In this document: piece by piece, positions 29,886 through 39,374 of the stretch
How the letters are laid out: each line of letters starts with the position of its first letter
Position numbering within the stretch: position 1 is the stretch's first letter
Assembly: GCA_024275115.1 (NCBI GenBank)
Contig: JAJRZT010000041.1
Coordinates: 1 to 64,000, forward strand
DNA from: Gammaproteobacteria bacterium
GTDB lineage: Bacteria > Pseudomonadota > Gammaproteobacteria > UBA6429 > Thiohalophilaceae
DNA: 64,000 bases
Direction of reading: 5' to 3'
Notes under the pieces: model-generated
What the model saw: the letters and a program-made list of their open reading frames with translations, nothing else
What the model was told of the DNA's origin: nothing
Databases searched by the model: none
Translations under genes and position numbers: made by a program

Positions 29886-30029
29886 ATAACGTTTATTTTA
29901 GCCCGAGTTTTTTAAAGGATGTGAGTGTAGCAAAGATCTTTTTGAGTAAGGCTGTGTGCATTAGGTCCGACATTTTTATGACTGATTATAGTGTAAGTCT
30001 AGCGCATATTTTAAAGGATTGCAGAGTGA

Positions 30030-30755
30030 TTATAACTTGAAATTTTCACCTAAATAGACTTTACGCACTTGCTTGTCCTGAAGTAAATGATCTGGATCAC
30101 CTTGAGCAATAACTTCACCATTATTCATAATATAGGCACGTTGGCATATTCCAAGGGTTTCCCGTACGTTGTGGTCGGTAATGAGTACGCCAATATCCCG
30201 CTCTTTTAAATGCGAGATAATATTCTGAATATCAAGGATAGAAATGGGGTCTACGCCAGCGAAAGGCTCATCTAAAAGGATAAAACGGGGCTCGGTTGCC
30301 AGAGCGCGGGCAATTTCAACACGGCGGCGTTCGCCTCCGGAAAGGCTCATACCAATATTGGAGCGAATATGGCCAATGTGCAGCTCGTCCAGTAATTCTT
30401 CCAGTTTTTGTTGCTGCTGAAAGGGAGCCAACTCTTTACGTGTTTGTAATATAGCTAAAATATTGTCGGCGACAGAGAGTTTGCGGAAGATGGAAGCTTC
30501 CTGGGGAAGATAACCGATGCCGCGTTGTGCCCGTAAATGCATTGGGAGTTGGGTAATGTCCTGTTCATTGAGTTCAACTCGGCCGCTGTCAGATTTTATA
30601 AGGCCGACGACCATATAGAATGAAGTGGTTTTACCCGCGCCGTTAGGGCCGAGCAAGCCAACCACTTCGCCACTGCTGATCTCGATGCTTACGTTTTTTA
30701 CCGTGTCGCGTTTTTTGTAGCTTTTACAGAGATTAATTGCTTTTAGAGTGGCCAT
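30030..30755 (-). CDS. lptB: LPS export ABC transporter ATP-binding protein LptB
   Basis: A 241-residue ATPase that powers extraction of LPS by LptFG. Walker A GPNGAGKT at 36-43, signature [15 protein letters not shown] and Walker [15 protein letters not shown] are all present, with the family-typical [18 protein letters not shown]. Its ATG abuts the lptA stop codon (TAA ATG), so the two are coupled. Confidence 0.97.
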   Translation of the reverse strand: MATLKAINLCKSYKKRDTVKNVSIEISSGEVVGLLGPNGAGKTTSFYMVVGLIKSDSGRVELNEQDITQLPMHLRAQRGIGYLPQEASIFRKLSVADNILAILQTRKELAPFQQQQKLEELLDELHIGHIRSNIGMSLSGGERRRVEIARALATEPRFILLDEPFAGVDPISILDIQNIISHLKERDIGVLITDHNVRETLGICQRAYIMNNGEVIAQGDPDHLLQDKQVRKVYLGENFKL

Positions 30756-31268
30756 TTATTCTTTTGGTTCTTCTTTATCCGGTTCGATAATCGCATGCAC
30801 CCGGTTTTTTTTACCGCTACCTTTTTGTGCTGTGATAGTACTGTTGCGTGTATTGTATTCGATTTGCTCCCCCTTGAGCAGGTTTTCACCCTGGGAAACG
30901 GAGGCATTCTGGCTTAAATAGACACGTTCATCATCGGTAATAAATTCCATTTTACCGGCTTTTGCCCGCACAAGCTGTTTTACATTATCCTGTTGTTGTT
31001 GAAAACTGGCCGGTTTGCCTGTCACTATGATTTTACTGACTTTTCCATCAGGTTGATGAATGACGATTTTGCTGCCTTTTAAAATAAGGCTGCCCTGGGT
31101 GAAAATAACATTGCCATTATAAATACTGACGCCGGTTTTCTCATTCAGCGTAACATTGTCGGCTTTAATTTTTATTGGTTGGTTGCGATCACTCGATAAG
31201 GCAAAGCTGAGCGACGGTAACAGCAGCACGGTTATGAGTAAAACCACAGATTTTCTAATTAGTAACAT
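30756..31268 (-). CDS. lptA: Periplasmic LPS bridge protein LptA
   Basis: A periplasmic OstA-fold protein of 170 residues. The start is taken at 31268 (MLLIRKSVVLLITVLLL), giving a clear signal peptide ending near SFA; the longer frame adds an unlikely N-terminus. The body (IKIKADNVTLNEKTGVSIYNG..., GNVIFTQGSL) has the repeating beta-jellyroll pattern that lines the hydrophobic groove carrying LPS to LptD. The first 14 bases overlap lptC. Confidence 0.94.
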   Translation of the reverse strand: MLLIRKSVVLLITVLLLPSLSFALSSDRNQPIKIKADNVTLNEKTGVSIYNGNVIFTQGSLILKGSKIVIHQPDGKVSKIIVTGKPASFQQQQDNVKQLVRAKAGKMEFITDDERVYLSQNASVSQGENLLKGEQIEYNTRNSTITAQKGSGKKNRVHAIIEPDKEEPKE

Positions 31269-31824
31269 TATAAAACCCTTCAACATTGGACAATAATTCA
31301 AGTCGACCATCAGCTAAGTATACACGCATCCCAATGGCTTTTAATCGATGTTTTCCTGTTTGAATAAAAACGGCATCATCTGTTTCGGCATAATCAAGGT
31401 CGGTTTTTATGGTTAAGTTGCTGGTGTCAAGTTTGACTTCGGGTTCGGTTTTACTGCTTGGGCGACGCATCGAAACTTTACCATTAAGATATATAAGCGT
31501 GCCCTTATTTAAAACTCGAGCCTGTTTGGCTTTTACATACCACGGGCTGAGTTTTTCACGAAATAATTCTATATTGGGCAGTGTAATATCAATGCTGCGA
31601 TCGTCAGGAAAGTGTTCGAGCCGGGTGCCGGTTAAAATGTAATGTGGCTTGCCTTCTTTATCCATAACGGTGGCATTAAAGTTGGTCAGGAAATAATCCA
31701 TATCATGGCGGGGTGGTTTTATCAGGCTAAACGGTTCTACTTCTACCTTTTGCAATAACCAGCTACTGGTTGCGGCAACCGCAACCACAATAACCAAAAT
31801 CAGAATGTAGCTGAATCGATTCAT
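31255..31824 (-). CDS. lptC: LPS export protein LptC
   Basis: A 189-residue protein with one N-terminal membrane helix (about 5-24) and a periplasmic jellyroll domain. It joins LptBFG to LptA and accepts LPS from the inner membrane. The MDYFLTNFNATVMDKEGKPHYILTG-type region is the typical LptC start. It lies between kdsC and lptA. Confidence 0.93.
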   Translation of the reverse strand: MNRFSYILILVIVVAVAATSSWLLQKVEVEPFSLIKPPRHDMDYFLTNFNATVMDKEGKPHYILTGTRLEHFPDDRSIDITLPNIELFREKLSPWYVKAKQARVLNKGTLIYLNGKVSMRRPSSKTEPEVKLDTSNLTIKTDLDYAETDDAVFIQTGKHRLKAIGMRVYLADGRLELLSNVEGFYNVTN

Positions 31825-31834
31825 TTAGGACGGT

Positions 31835-32380
31835 TCATTTTGAGAATGAGTGGAGTTGTTCATCCAATGTATTTTGCGCTTGCATAATCAGTTCGCAAAC
31901 ATTGCGAGCGGCACCGCGGCCACCGTTTAAAGGGGTTTGCCAGTGAGCCTGTGTTATAACCAGAGGGTGCGCATCTTTAACGGTAATGGATAAACCCACT
32001 TTGTTCATCACCGGCAGGTCGACCACGTCGTCGCCAACAAAGGCAGTTTGTTCATAATTCAAATTGAGTTTATTTATCAGGTCATCGAAAGCATTGAGTT
32101 TGTCGAGTTGCCCCTGATAAAGATGGTCGATGCCTAAACTGTCCATGCGGTGTTTAACAAGGCTGGAATTACGTGCGGTAATAATGCCAATTTGCACACC
32201 GGTGCGCATAAGTAGCTTCATGCCAAGGCCATCTTTGGCGTAAAAGGCTTTGTATTCTTCGCCGTTGTCACCATAAAATAAACTGCCATCAGTTAAAACA
32301 CCGTCGACATCAAAAACGACCAGTTTGATTTTTTTAGCACGTTGCAGAATTTCTTTCATCGTGGTTTCTTTGTAATTCAT
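31835..32380 (-). CDS. kdsC: Kdo-8-phosphate phosphatase KdsC
   Basis: A HAD-family phosphatase of 181 residues that makes free Kdo from Kdo-8-phosphate. The motif VVFDVDGVLTDG contains the catalytic Asp24 and Asp26, followed by GLGMKLLMRTGVQIGIITAR and GDDVVDLPVM. The Met at residue 8 (32359) is an equally good start, since relatives are usually near 170-180 residues. It comes after a GT9 gene and before lptC. Confidence 0.95.
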   Translation of the reverse strand: MNYKETTMKEILQRAKKIKLVVFDVDGVLTDGSLFYGDNGEEYKAFYAKDGLGMKLLMRTGVQIGIITARNSSLVKHRMDSLGIDHLYQGQLDKLNAFDDLINKLNLNYEQTAFVGDDVVDLPVMNKVGLSITVKDAHPLVITQAHWQTPLNGGRGAARNVCELIMQAQNTLDEQLHSFSK

Positions 32381-32390
32381 AGTGAAATGA

Positions 32391-33440
32391 TTATACAGGA
32401 TTTGCCTGGGTCAGTTGACTAAACTTTGCAGTGACATCGTCAATTGAGATCAATTTCATTGCCCAGTCATCACGTACCCGAGTGCCCCATTTAACCTGTT
32501 CCACGCTGCAACTGAACTTTTTCTGTATCGCTTCGGGGTAACGGTTTACTGTCCATTGTTTGCTTAAATAGGGGCGAGCCCGGTCGGGGTTAGTGCAGGC
32601 ATACAGCCCGATAACCGGCGTGTTAACCGCCGTTGCCATATGCGCCGGGCCGGAGTCGGGGCTAATAACACAATAGGCATTTTTTAGCAGACTGAGTAAT
32701 TGTTTTAAGTCTGTTTTGGCGGTTAAATTTAATAAGGGGTGTTTTGCCTGTTGGGTAATTTTGTCGGCCATTTTTTTTTCGATAAGTGAATGGCCGCCGC
32801 TTAAAACAACCTGCATGCCATGTTGTTTATAAAGCCAGTCTGCAATGGCAGCATAGCCTTCAGCGTTCCAGTTACGGTAAGGCATGCTGGAACAGGGGCT
32901 AATAACAACGTAAGGCTTTTTAGTTTTGAACAGATTAAAGTCCATTTGATTTGCTACTGGAATATCCCACTGGTATTCATGTTGAGAAATCCCTAGCATT
33001 TCGGTAAACCCAAAAAAGCTGTCAACCACATGTTGTTTTTCTTTATACGCAATGGTTGTGTTACTGAACAACCATTGTAAATCTTTGGCTCTTTGTTTAT
33101 CAAAGCCCAGTTTAATTTTACTTTTTACCAGCAAACTAATTAGACTAGTGCGCATGGACATTTGCATATGCAGCAAGGCATCGAATTTGGTATTTTTTAA
33201 CTGCTGATGAATATCTTTATAAGCTTTAAGGCTGTTTGATTTATCAAAAATTATAAAATTTATATTTTTAATTTCGTTGACGAGTGGATATTCGGTTTTG
33301 CCGATTATCCAGGTGAGCTTTGTGCTCGGCCAGTGTTTTTGTATTGTTCGAACAATGGGCAGGGTATGACAAATATCGCCAATGGCCGATAATCGTAATA
33401 AACAAATGCTTTCAGGTGGTTGTTTGAACGGTAAAGGCAT
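32391..33440 (-). CDS. Glycosyltransferase family 9 (heptosyltransferase-like)
   Basis: A 349-residue GT9 protein with the N-terminal LLRLSAIGDICHTLPIVRTI and the C-terminal VISPDSGPAHMATAVNTPVIGLY that bind ADP-heptose-type donors. It probably adds a sugar, most likely heptose, to the LPS core. It is inserted between kdsD and kdsC, which are normally adjacent, so it may act on the Kdo-lipid A region. Which GT9 subtype (WaaC, WaaF, WaaQ-like) is not decidable from the sequence alone. Confidence 0.85.
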   Translation of the reverse strand: MPLPFKQPPESICLLRLSAIGDICHTLPIVRTIQKHWPSTKLTWIIGKTEYPLVNEIKNINFIIFDKSNSLKAYKDIHQQLKNTKFDALLHMQMSMRTSLISLLVKSKIKLGFDKQRAKDLQWLFSNTTIAYKEKQHVVDSFFGFTEMLGISQHEYQWDIPVANQMDFNLFKTKKPYVVISPCSSMPYRNWNAEGYAAIADWLYKQHGMQVVLSGGHSLIEKKMADKITQQAKHPLLNLTAKTDLKQLLSLLKNAYCVISPDSGPAHMATAVNTPVIGLYACTNPDRARPYLSKQWTVNRYPEAIQKKFSCSVEQVKWGTRVRDDWAMKLISIDDVTAKFSQLTQANPV

Positions 33441-33467
33441 TAGCCTGGGGAACCTGTTGTGGTTAAT

Positions 33468-34448
33468 TTAATTATTTTTTAATTGGTAAAGCTGCACGAT
33501 ACCTTTTAGCTCGTTATTTTCGGCAACGATGACACTGGTAATTTTATTATCAAACATAATTTTTTCTGCATCCGATACCATCATGGTCGGTTCAATAACT
33601 TTGGGGTTAGGTGTGAACATGTCACTGGCTTTAAGTTGAAAAAAATTATCCTGTTCCGAAGTCTGTTCTGAATCGACCATTGCGCGGCGGATGTCCCCAT
33701 CGGTAATCACCCCTTTAATTTTTTTGTCAGTGGTTTGTACAATCACCAGACCTAAGCGTGATTGTGAAACAGTATGTATAAGGTCGGTGATTTTTGTATC
33801 GGCGGTACAAGTTGGTAATTCGGTTGTACGCATCAGATCTTTTACCTGGGTTAACAATTTTTTACCTAATGCACCACCGGGGTGATACAGCGCAAAATTC
33901 TCTGCCTGAAAGTTTCGTATTTTAATCAGTGTGGTGACAAAAGCGTCGCCAATGACCAGTGCCACCGTTGTAGACGAAGTAGGTGCCAACCCGATAGGGC
34001 AGGCTTCTTTTGAGACTGCACCATCAATGTGTACGCTGGTATTTTTTGCCAACGTTGAGTCAGACCGGCCGGTAATGGAAATGGTTTTGTTACCGTGCTT
34101 GATTAAGAACGGCATAATTTTTAGAATTTCGTCGGTTTCACCAGAGTTGGATAACAGAATAACAACATCATCTGCTTCAATCATACCCAGGTCACCATGG
34201 AAGGCTTCACCTGGATGAATAAAAAAACTCGGTGTGCCGGTACTGGCCAGTGATGCGGCAATTTTTTGAGCAATAATCCCAGACTTACCCATGCCGATTA
34301 GAATGCATTTGCCTTTGGCCTCTGCAATTAGTTTTACGGCTCTCACAAAGCTGTTATCGATTCTATTTTTAAGCTGCGCAAGTTCGTTGCATTCGATCTC
34401 AATCGTTTGCTGTGCAAAATCAATAATATCTTTATCAGACAACGGCAT
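33468..34448 (-). CDS. kdsD: Arabinose-5-phosphate isomerase KdsD
   Basis: A 326-residue isomerase converting ribulose-5-phosphate to arabinose-5-phosphate, the first step to Kdo. The SIS domain (about 40-170, including GMGKSGIIAQKIAASLASTGTP-type and LSNSGETDEIL motifs) is followed by two CBS domains (about 205-325). The HPGGALGKKLL motif marks the KpsF/GutQ/KdsD family. It stands between kdsA and the GT9 gene, 3 bases after kdsA. Confidence 0.95.
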   Translation of the reverse strand: MPLSDKDIIDFAQQTIEIECNELAQLKNRIDNSFVRAVKLIAEAKGKCILIGMGKSGIIAQKIAASLASTGTPSFFIHPGEAFHGDLGMIEADDVVILLSNSGETDEILKIMPFLIKHGNKTISITGRSDSTLAKNTSVHIDGAVSKEACPIGLAPTSSTTVALVIGDAFVTTLIKIRNFQAENFALYHPGGALGKKLLTQVKDLMRTTELPTCTADTKITDLIHTVSQSRLGLVIVQTTDKKIKGVITDGDIRRAMVDSEQTSEQDNFFQLKASDMFTPNPKVIEPTMMVSDAEKIMFDNKITSVIVAENNELKGIVQLYQLKNN

Positions 34449-34451
34449 ATT

Positions 34452-35288
34452 TTATAATTCGTCTTCTAAAAGCGGGTTGGTTGCTTTGATGATTTTATCA
34501 ATTTCAGCAAGCTGGCTTAATAATTGTTTTACTTTATTCAATGGCATCATATTGGGGCCATCGCTTAAGGCGTTATCCGGGTCGGGATGGACTTCCATAA
34601 ACACGCCAGCAACACCGGCGGCAATGGCGGAACGTGCAAGTAAAGGTACCATAGTGCGATCGCCACCAGATGTACTGCCCAGCCCGCCGGGTTGTTGCAC
34701 CGAATGGGTGGCATCAAAAATAACCGGGCAACCCGTTCGGCGCATGACCGCCAGTCCGCGCATATCGGATATTAGCGTGTTGTAGCCAAAACTGGTACCA
34801 CGGTCGCAGACCATAATTTGCCTGTTGCCGGTACTTTCGGCTTTGTCGACTACGTTTTGCATATCCCATGGCGCCATAAACTGGCCTTTTTTAATATTGA
34901 CGGGTTTACCTTGCTTGGCAACATTTAAAATAAAATTGGTTTGTCGGGCTAAAAAAGCCGGTGTTTGCATCACATCGACCACACTGGCCACTTCGTCTAA
35001 GGGGGTATCTTCATGTACATCGGTTAACACCGGCAGGCCGATATCCGTTTTCACTTTTTCTAAAATACGCAGGCCTTCCGCGATGCCGGGGCCGCGAAAG
35101 CTGTCCAGAGATGAGCGATTAGCCTTGTCGAAAGACGACTTAAATACCAGGCCGATGCCGAGTGATTCAGTTATTTCTTTCAGGGCTTGAGCGGTTTGCA
35201 TAACGAGTTTTTCATTTTCGATAACGCAGGGGCCGGCGATAACAAAAAATGGCTGCTGGTTGCCGACGTTGAGTTCATTGATTTTCAT
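34452..35288 (-). CDS. kdsA: Kdo-8-phosphate synthase KdsA
   Basis: A 278-residue TIM-barrel enzyme joining PEP and arabinose-5-phosphate. [24 protein letters not shown] and the [11 protein letters not shown] segment are diagnostic. Cys and His metal ligands appear to be those of the non-metal or class I type, but I have not resolved the class. It begins a Kdo gene run with kdsD 3 bases downstream. Confidence 0.97.
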   Translation of the reverse strand: MKINELNVGNQQPFFVIAGPCVIENEKLVMQTAQALKEITESLGIGLVFKSSFDKANRSSLDSFRGPGIAEGLRILEKVKTDIGLPVLTDVHEDTPLDEVASVVDVMQTPAFLARQTNFILNVAKQGKPVNIKKGQFMAPWDMQNVVDKAESTGNRQIMVCDRGTSFGYNTLISDMRGLAVMRRTGCPVIFDATHSVQQPGGLGSTSGGDRTMVPLLARSAIAAGVAGVFMEVHPDPDNALSDGPNMMPLNKVKQLLSQLAEIDKIIKATNPLLEDEL

Positions 35289-35378
35289 TGTGTGTCTGAC
35301 TCCAACGCCTGATGAATAGTTCTGATAGTTTTACCTAGAATACGTTTATTTATGCATAGGTTCAAATAGGCAGGGTGA

Positions 35379-36374
35379 TTAAGCGGTGATATCAATATAA
35401 AGCCAGCTTAAATAGCCTATATAGGCGGAGACGAGTAAAAAACCTTCGAACCGATTAACACGTCCGGCGTTTTTTAAGCCGTAAGCCATGATAAACAGTG
35501 CAACACTGAGGCCGATCATGGTTAAAAAGTCTCGCTGTAGTACCGCAGCTTCAAGTTGAACCGGAACGATCAGTGCCGGGATCCCGACAACAGCAAGTAA
35601 ATTAAAGATGTTTGAGCCAATAATATTGCCAATGGCGAGATCATGTTCGCCTTTCAGGGCGCTGGCAACGGTGGCCGCCAGTTCGGGCAGGCTGGTGCCA
35701 AGCGCCACAATGGTAAGGCCGATAATTAAGTCGCTGACGCCAAAAATGTGTGCCACTTCAACGGCCCCCCAAACCAGCACCTTCGAGCTGGCAAGCAATA
35801 AGATAAAGCCCAGTATCAGCCAGAAAAAGGCGGCGCGCAGTGACATTTTGGGGATTTCGGACTCAAATTCATCTTCCAGGGGGTCTTGTGGTTGATGCTT
35901 GCTTTGTTTGTTTTCATCCAGCCCTATTTTGATCATCCAGCCTAAAATAAGCAGCAGGCCAATCAGTAAAATGATGCCATCAGTAAAGGTAAGCTGTAAA
36001 TCCCACATTAAAACCAGTGCAAGCAACATCACGCTAAACATAATGGGGTATTCACGTTTAAGGATTTCAGATTTAACCAGCAGCGGCGTGACCATGGCCG
36101 TAACACCAATGACTAAGGCAATATTGGTGATATTGGAGCCCAGTGCATTACCAATGGCCAGGTTAGGTACGCCATCCAGGGCGGCGATAATGGAAACGAG
36201 TATTTCAGGCGCGGAGGTGCCGAAGCCGATGATGGTCAGGCCAATAATCATCGGTGATACACCCAGGCAACGGGCACTGGCGGCGCCGCCCATCACAAAA
36301 CGGTCGGCACCCCATAACAAAACAATAAAGCCACCAGTGATGGCTAAGAAGGGGTAAAGAAGCTGCATAAGCAT
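35379..36374 (-). CDS. Calcium/sodium antiporter (YrbG-type)
   Basis: A 331-residue K+-dependent Na+/Ca2+ exchanger-family protein with about ten membrane helices and the two family repeats, GFGTSAPEILVSIIAAL with GNALGSNITN, and ALGTSLPELAATVASAL with GNIIGSNIFN. A cytosolic loop rich in charged residues (about 150-180) separates the halves. E. coli yrbG occupies the equivalent place next to kdsD. Substrate assignment (Ca) is by family. Confidence 0.92.
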   Translation of the reverse strand: MLMQLLYPFLAITGGFIVLLWGADRFVMGGAASARCLGVSPMIIGLTIIGFGTSAPEILVSIIAALDGVPNLAIGNALGSNITNIALVIGVTAMVTPLLVKSEILKREYPIMFSVMLLALVLMWDLQLTFTDGIILLIGLLLILGWMIKIGLDENKQSKHQPQDPLEDEFESEIPKMSLRAAFFWLILGFILLLASSKVLVWGAVEVAHIFGVSDLIIGLTIVALGTSLPELAATVASALKGEHDLAIGNIIGSNIFNLLAVVGIPALIVPVQLEAAVLQRDFLTMIGLSVALFIMAYGLKNAGRVNRFEGFLLVSAYIGYLSWLYIDITA

Positions 36375-36469
36375 AAATATTGGAATTCCTGTATTCGAAT
36401 TTAATGGGGGCTTAAATAGGTATTCAAAGGATGTTTAGTGGGAAAAGCCTTGTGCTAAATTTTAGTGTT

Positions 36470-37267
36470 TTATTGTAATGCTTTTTCCAGATCTTCTTCC
36501 AGTAAAAGATCTTCTGCCGAATCGCTGGACGGCGTTGGTCGGTTGTTTTTATCCTGTGGTGGGTTGCCATCGTAGATAAGGTGCTTACGGCGTTGTAAAT
36601 AAGCGTCACGCAAGAAAGCATAGCGGTCAAATGCGGCCTGATCTAAAACCTTAGACGCGCCCAGTAAATCGGCACGGGTATCAACGGCTTTTAAGCCTAC
36701 GGTCGCATAACGGGCTTGCGTGTCTCTAATGTTATACACAGGGTCAGCTTGTGCATCCACCAACAAACCTGCGGTATCACGGATAGTGCTTGGGCCGAGC
36801 AAAGGTAAAACCAGATACGGGCCATCGCTGACACCCCAAACGGCCAGTGTTTGGCCGAAGTCTTCATGATTTTTGGGTAGTCCCATATAGGTTGCCACAT
36901 CAATCAGCCCGAAAAGACCAAAGAAGGTGTTGTAAACAACGCGTATTGTGTCATCGCGTGCCTGGCTAAATTTGCCCTGGAGTAAATCATTTAGAACAAC
37001 CAGAATATCACCCAGGTTGCTGAAAAAGTTAGAGACACCGGTGCGGATAGGGCTGGGAACATAATCTCTATAAGCGGCTGCGACTGGTTTAATAACAGTA
37101 CGATCAACAGCATCATTAAAAGAAAACATAGCACGGTTATAGGATTCAAATGGGTCGTACTCAGGAGACGGGCCATTGACCGATGCACAGCTCGCTGTTG
37201 TTAAGGCTATGGTTAGGGTTAGCAACAATGATTTTATTGTTTTTAACGTCTGCATGGTTTTTCTCAC
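36470..37267 (-). CDS. mlaA: Outer-membrane lipid-asymmetry lipoprotein MlaA (VacJ)
   Basis: A 265-residue lipoprotein: basic start, hydrophobic LLLTLTIALTTAS and lipidation Cys27. The body has YDPFESYNRAMFSFNDAVD and TGVSNFFSNLGDILVVLNDLLQGKF, the family signature. MlaA forms a channel in the outer membrane with porins and removes outer-leaflet phospholipids. Here it is separated from mlaFEDCB by only about 2 kb, though on the opposite strand, whereas it is often unlinked. The Met at residue 5 is an alternative start. Confidence 0.94.
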   Translation of the reverse strand: MRKTMQTLKTIKSLLLTLTIALTTASCASVNGPSPEYDPFESYNRAMFSFNDAVDRTVIKPVAAAYRDYVPSPIRTGVSNFFSNLGDILVVLNDLLQGKFSQARDDTIRVVYNTFFGLFGLIDVATYMGLPKNHEDFGQTLAVWGVSDGPYLVLPLLGPSTIRDTAGLLVDAQADPVYNIRDTQARYATVGLKAVDTRADLLGASKVLDQAAFDRYAFLRDAYLQRRKHLIYDGNPPQDKNNRPTPSSDSAEDLLLEEDLEKALQ

Positions 37268-37377
37268 TGCTTAGCTATTAGCTAAGGTTTTGATTTTATT
37301 GCGGTACTTCATATTATATCGGGATGTTATGTGATTTTGTCTGTATTGGCAATCTTTGCCGGTGTGCCTGTAAAAAA

Positions 37378-38235
37378 TTAATTAAAAAATTCTGCATTTT
37401 GTTCAATGGCGATGCGAATGGGGGCATAGTCACTGTGGGCGGCGGGAAGAAAGCCGTCTTTTTTGAGTTGTTTTAAGACTTGTACATCTTTTATATTGAG
37501 TAAGATTTTTTTCAGGGCTGTTTTTATAGAAGTGTTTAATACCGCGCTGGCAACCCACGGTTTGGTGACATTATCAAATTCGGCTAATTTGCGAAGAGGA
37601 GCCCCTTTTTTGAGTAACTTATTATAGGTGCTGGATTTAAGCGCGCCTGCATCAAAAAGCCCTATAGCAACGACAGCCCCTACTTTGTCGTGCCTTCCAA
37701 GGTATTTATAGCTAGCGAGATCTTTAGCATATATGCCATGTTTGATTAAATAGCGTTGTGACAAGTAGCGGCCAATGGTGGAGTTTTCATTGCCGAAAGC
37801 AAAGCTTTTTCCTTTTAGATCAGCGATTGAATGAATGGCACTGTTTTGTTTTACGCTAATAATCCCTTTGAATGTCTTTTTCCCCTGTTTACTTTCTGCG
37901 GCAAGTATTTCAATATGCGGGTTGCTTTTTTTGGCTATAATATAGGACGCTGGCCCCATTCTCATAAAATCTACTTTAGATTCAGCCAGTTGATTAATGC
38001 CCTTTTTATAGGTCGGTGCGATAATAATTTTTATTGAGACGCTCTGCTTAAGTTGTTGACTTAATCGCTGTTCGATTAAAGTGATGACGGGTTGGAATTT
38101 CTTAATTAAATCAGAGGGTTTATCTGAAGTATAAAGGCCAAAACGAAGCTGAATATCGGCATAGCAATAACTTGTAGTGATGGCACCAAGAAAAAAAATA
38201 AAGCACAGTTGTTTTATATGGTTTTTGAGTGACAT
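37378..38235 (-). CDS. Orphan PhnD-like periplasmic binding protein
   Basis: A 285-residue protein with a signal peptide (about 1-26) and the type 2 periplasmic-binding fold of phosphate/phosphite/phosphonate ABC transporters: LRFGLYTSDKPSDLIKKF, then DFMRMGPASYIIAKK, DLKGKSFAFGNENSTIGRYL. There are no permease or ATPase genes nearby, so it may be a solo sensor-type binding protein. The ligand is unknown. It precedes mlaA on the same strand with a 110-base gap. Confidence 0.83.
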   Translation of the reverse strand: MSLKNHIKQLCFIFFLGAITTSYCYADIQLRFGLYTSDKPSDLIKKFQPVITLIEQRLSQQLKQSVSIKIIIAPTYKKGINQLAESKVDFMRMGPASYIIAKKSNPHIEILAAESKQGKKTFKGIISVKQNSAIHSIADLKGKSFAFGNENSTIGRYLSQRYLIKHGIYAKDLASYKYLGRHDKVGAVVAIGLFDAGALKSSTYNKLLKKGAPLRKLAEFDNVTKPWVASAVLNTSIKTALKKILLNIKDVQVLKQLKKDGFLPAAHSDYAPIRIAIEQNAEFFN

Positions 38236-38320
38236 TTTACTGGATAGAACATCATATCCCTTTGATTAGAAATGGTACTATCGGTATTTAGCGGCTGTTT
38301 GGAGTAAAACTTTAAAAAAA

Positions 38321-38503
38321 TTATCCGCTATTGTTTTTTGTGGCTCCACAGCGTGAGCAGCAATATTGCGAGACCAGCTTGCCTTTTTTAACATCAAACG
38401 GGGTATTTACCACTTCCCATTTGTGAAAACCGCTTTTACACAAGGTTTTGCCTTTGTGCTTATCTTTTGGTTTGGGCTTTTTGAAGGGAATAATATCAGC
38501 CAT
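38321..38503 (-). CDS. Small Cys-rich (zinc-ribbon-like) protein
   Basis: A 60-residue protein. MADIIPFKKPKPKDKHKGKTL, a basic and Pro-rich start, is followed by Cys22 with His26 (CKSGFH) and a later pair CCSRCG, a likely zinc site. It is similar to a family of short conserved proteins in Gammaproteobacteria with no known function. Transcribed away from the DUF72-like gene. A real gene is likely because start, Cys pattern and length fit that family. Confidence 0.7.
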   Translation of the reverse strand: MADIIPFKKPKPKDKHKGKTLCKSGFHKWEVVNTPFDVKKGKLVSQYCCSRCGATKNNSG

Positions 38504-38582
38504 GAGCCTGGATTCTGCTTGCTGTTGTTAATTTAGACAAAGTATAGTCCGTTGTTGATAAAGAATGAAACAGGGAGATGAG

Positions 38583-39284
38583 GTGCATGTGTCACAACGC
38601 GATTACAGAATTTTAATTGGAACAGCCGGTTGGCAATATCCTGAATGGGGCAACGAGGTTTTTTATCCTGAAGACTTGCCGCAGGACTGGTATTTATCTT
38701 TTTACTCAAATGAATTTCCGGTGGTGTTGATAGCCGAGTCCCGCTGGGCTGGTGCCTCTGAAACGGAACAAATCGTGGATGAAATTAGTGAGCAAGCGAC
38801 CGAGGGCTTTAAATGTATTTTTGAACTGGATTTACGGGTGCAAAATTCTATGCAGACGCGCTTGCAACCTTTAGCCAGGATTGAGAATTTTTTAGGTGGT
38901 TTACTGGTGCATGCAAAGAGTAATTTTGTTGAAGATAAAAAGTTGTGTCAGCAGTTAGTTTCTTTACATGCTGATTTTAATGTCTGTTTAGATATTGATG
39001 GTGATACAGATTTACCTGCGCTGGCTGTTTTTTGTGAGCAGCATGCTATTAGCGTCTGCTGGCGAGGCGAGGGCGAAGTGATTGTACCGGATGCGTCACC
39101 TTTATGGCTAACGCGTTGCGACAGTGGGCTGGATAAAAAAGTGCTTGTACAGCAGTTAAAAACAATCATTGCAAAACAATTAAAGTTAGAAAACCCATCA
39201 CGCGAGCATGTGTTAATTATTGATGGCGCGCCGCCGAGTGTTGAAATTACACGTAACGCCAGTATTATGATGGATATTATGTAA
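38583..39284 (+). CDS. DUF72-like protein
   Basis: About 233 residues from GTG 38583; the ATG at 38565 would give 239. AGGGAG at 38572-38577 stands 5 bases before the GTG, which favours that start. The N-terminal ILIGTAGWQYPEWGNEVFYP and FYSNEFPVVLI match the DUF72/YecE TIM-barrel start, but the rest is diverged and lacks the usual RxHG-type C-terminal part. Function unknown. It stands alone between a divergent small gene and mlaF. Confidence 0.7.
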   Translation: MHVSQRDYRILIGTAGWQYPEWGNEVFYPEDLPQDWYLSFYSNEFPVVLIAESRWAGASETEQIVDEISEQATEGFKCIFELDLRVQNSMQTRLQPLARIENFLGGLLVHAKSNFVEDKKLCQQLVSLHADFNVCLDIDGDTDLPALAVFCEQHAISVCWRGEGEVIVPDASPLWLTRCDSGLDKKVLVQQLKTIIAKQLKLENPSREHVLIIDGAPPSVEITRNASIMMDIM

Positions 39285-39374
39285 TTTCTTTTTATGCTTT
39301 TTAAGACGTTGCAAGGCAGGTCAATGCAAGGCACAATGCAAATATATTAAAAATCATCGAAGTTAAGTGTTTGT

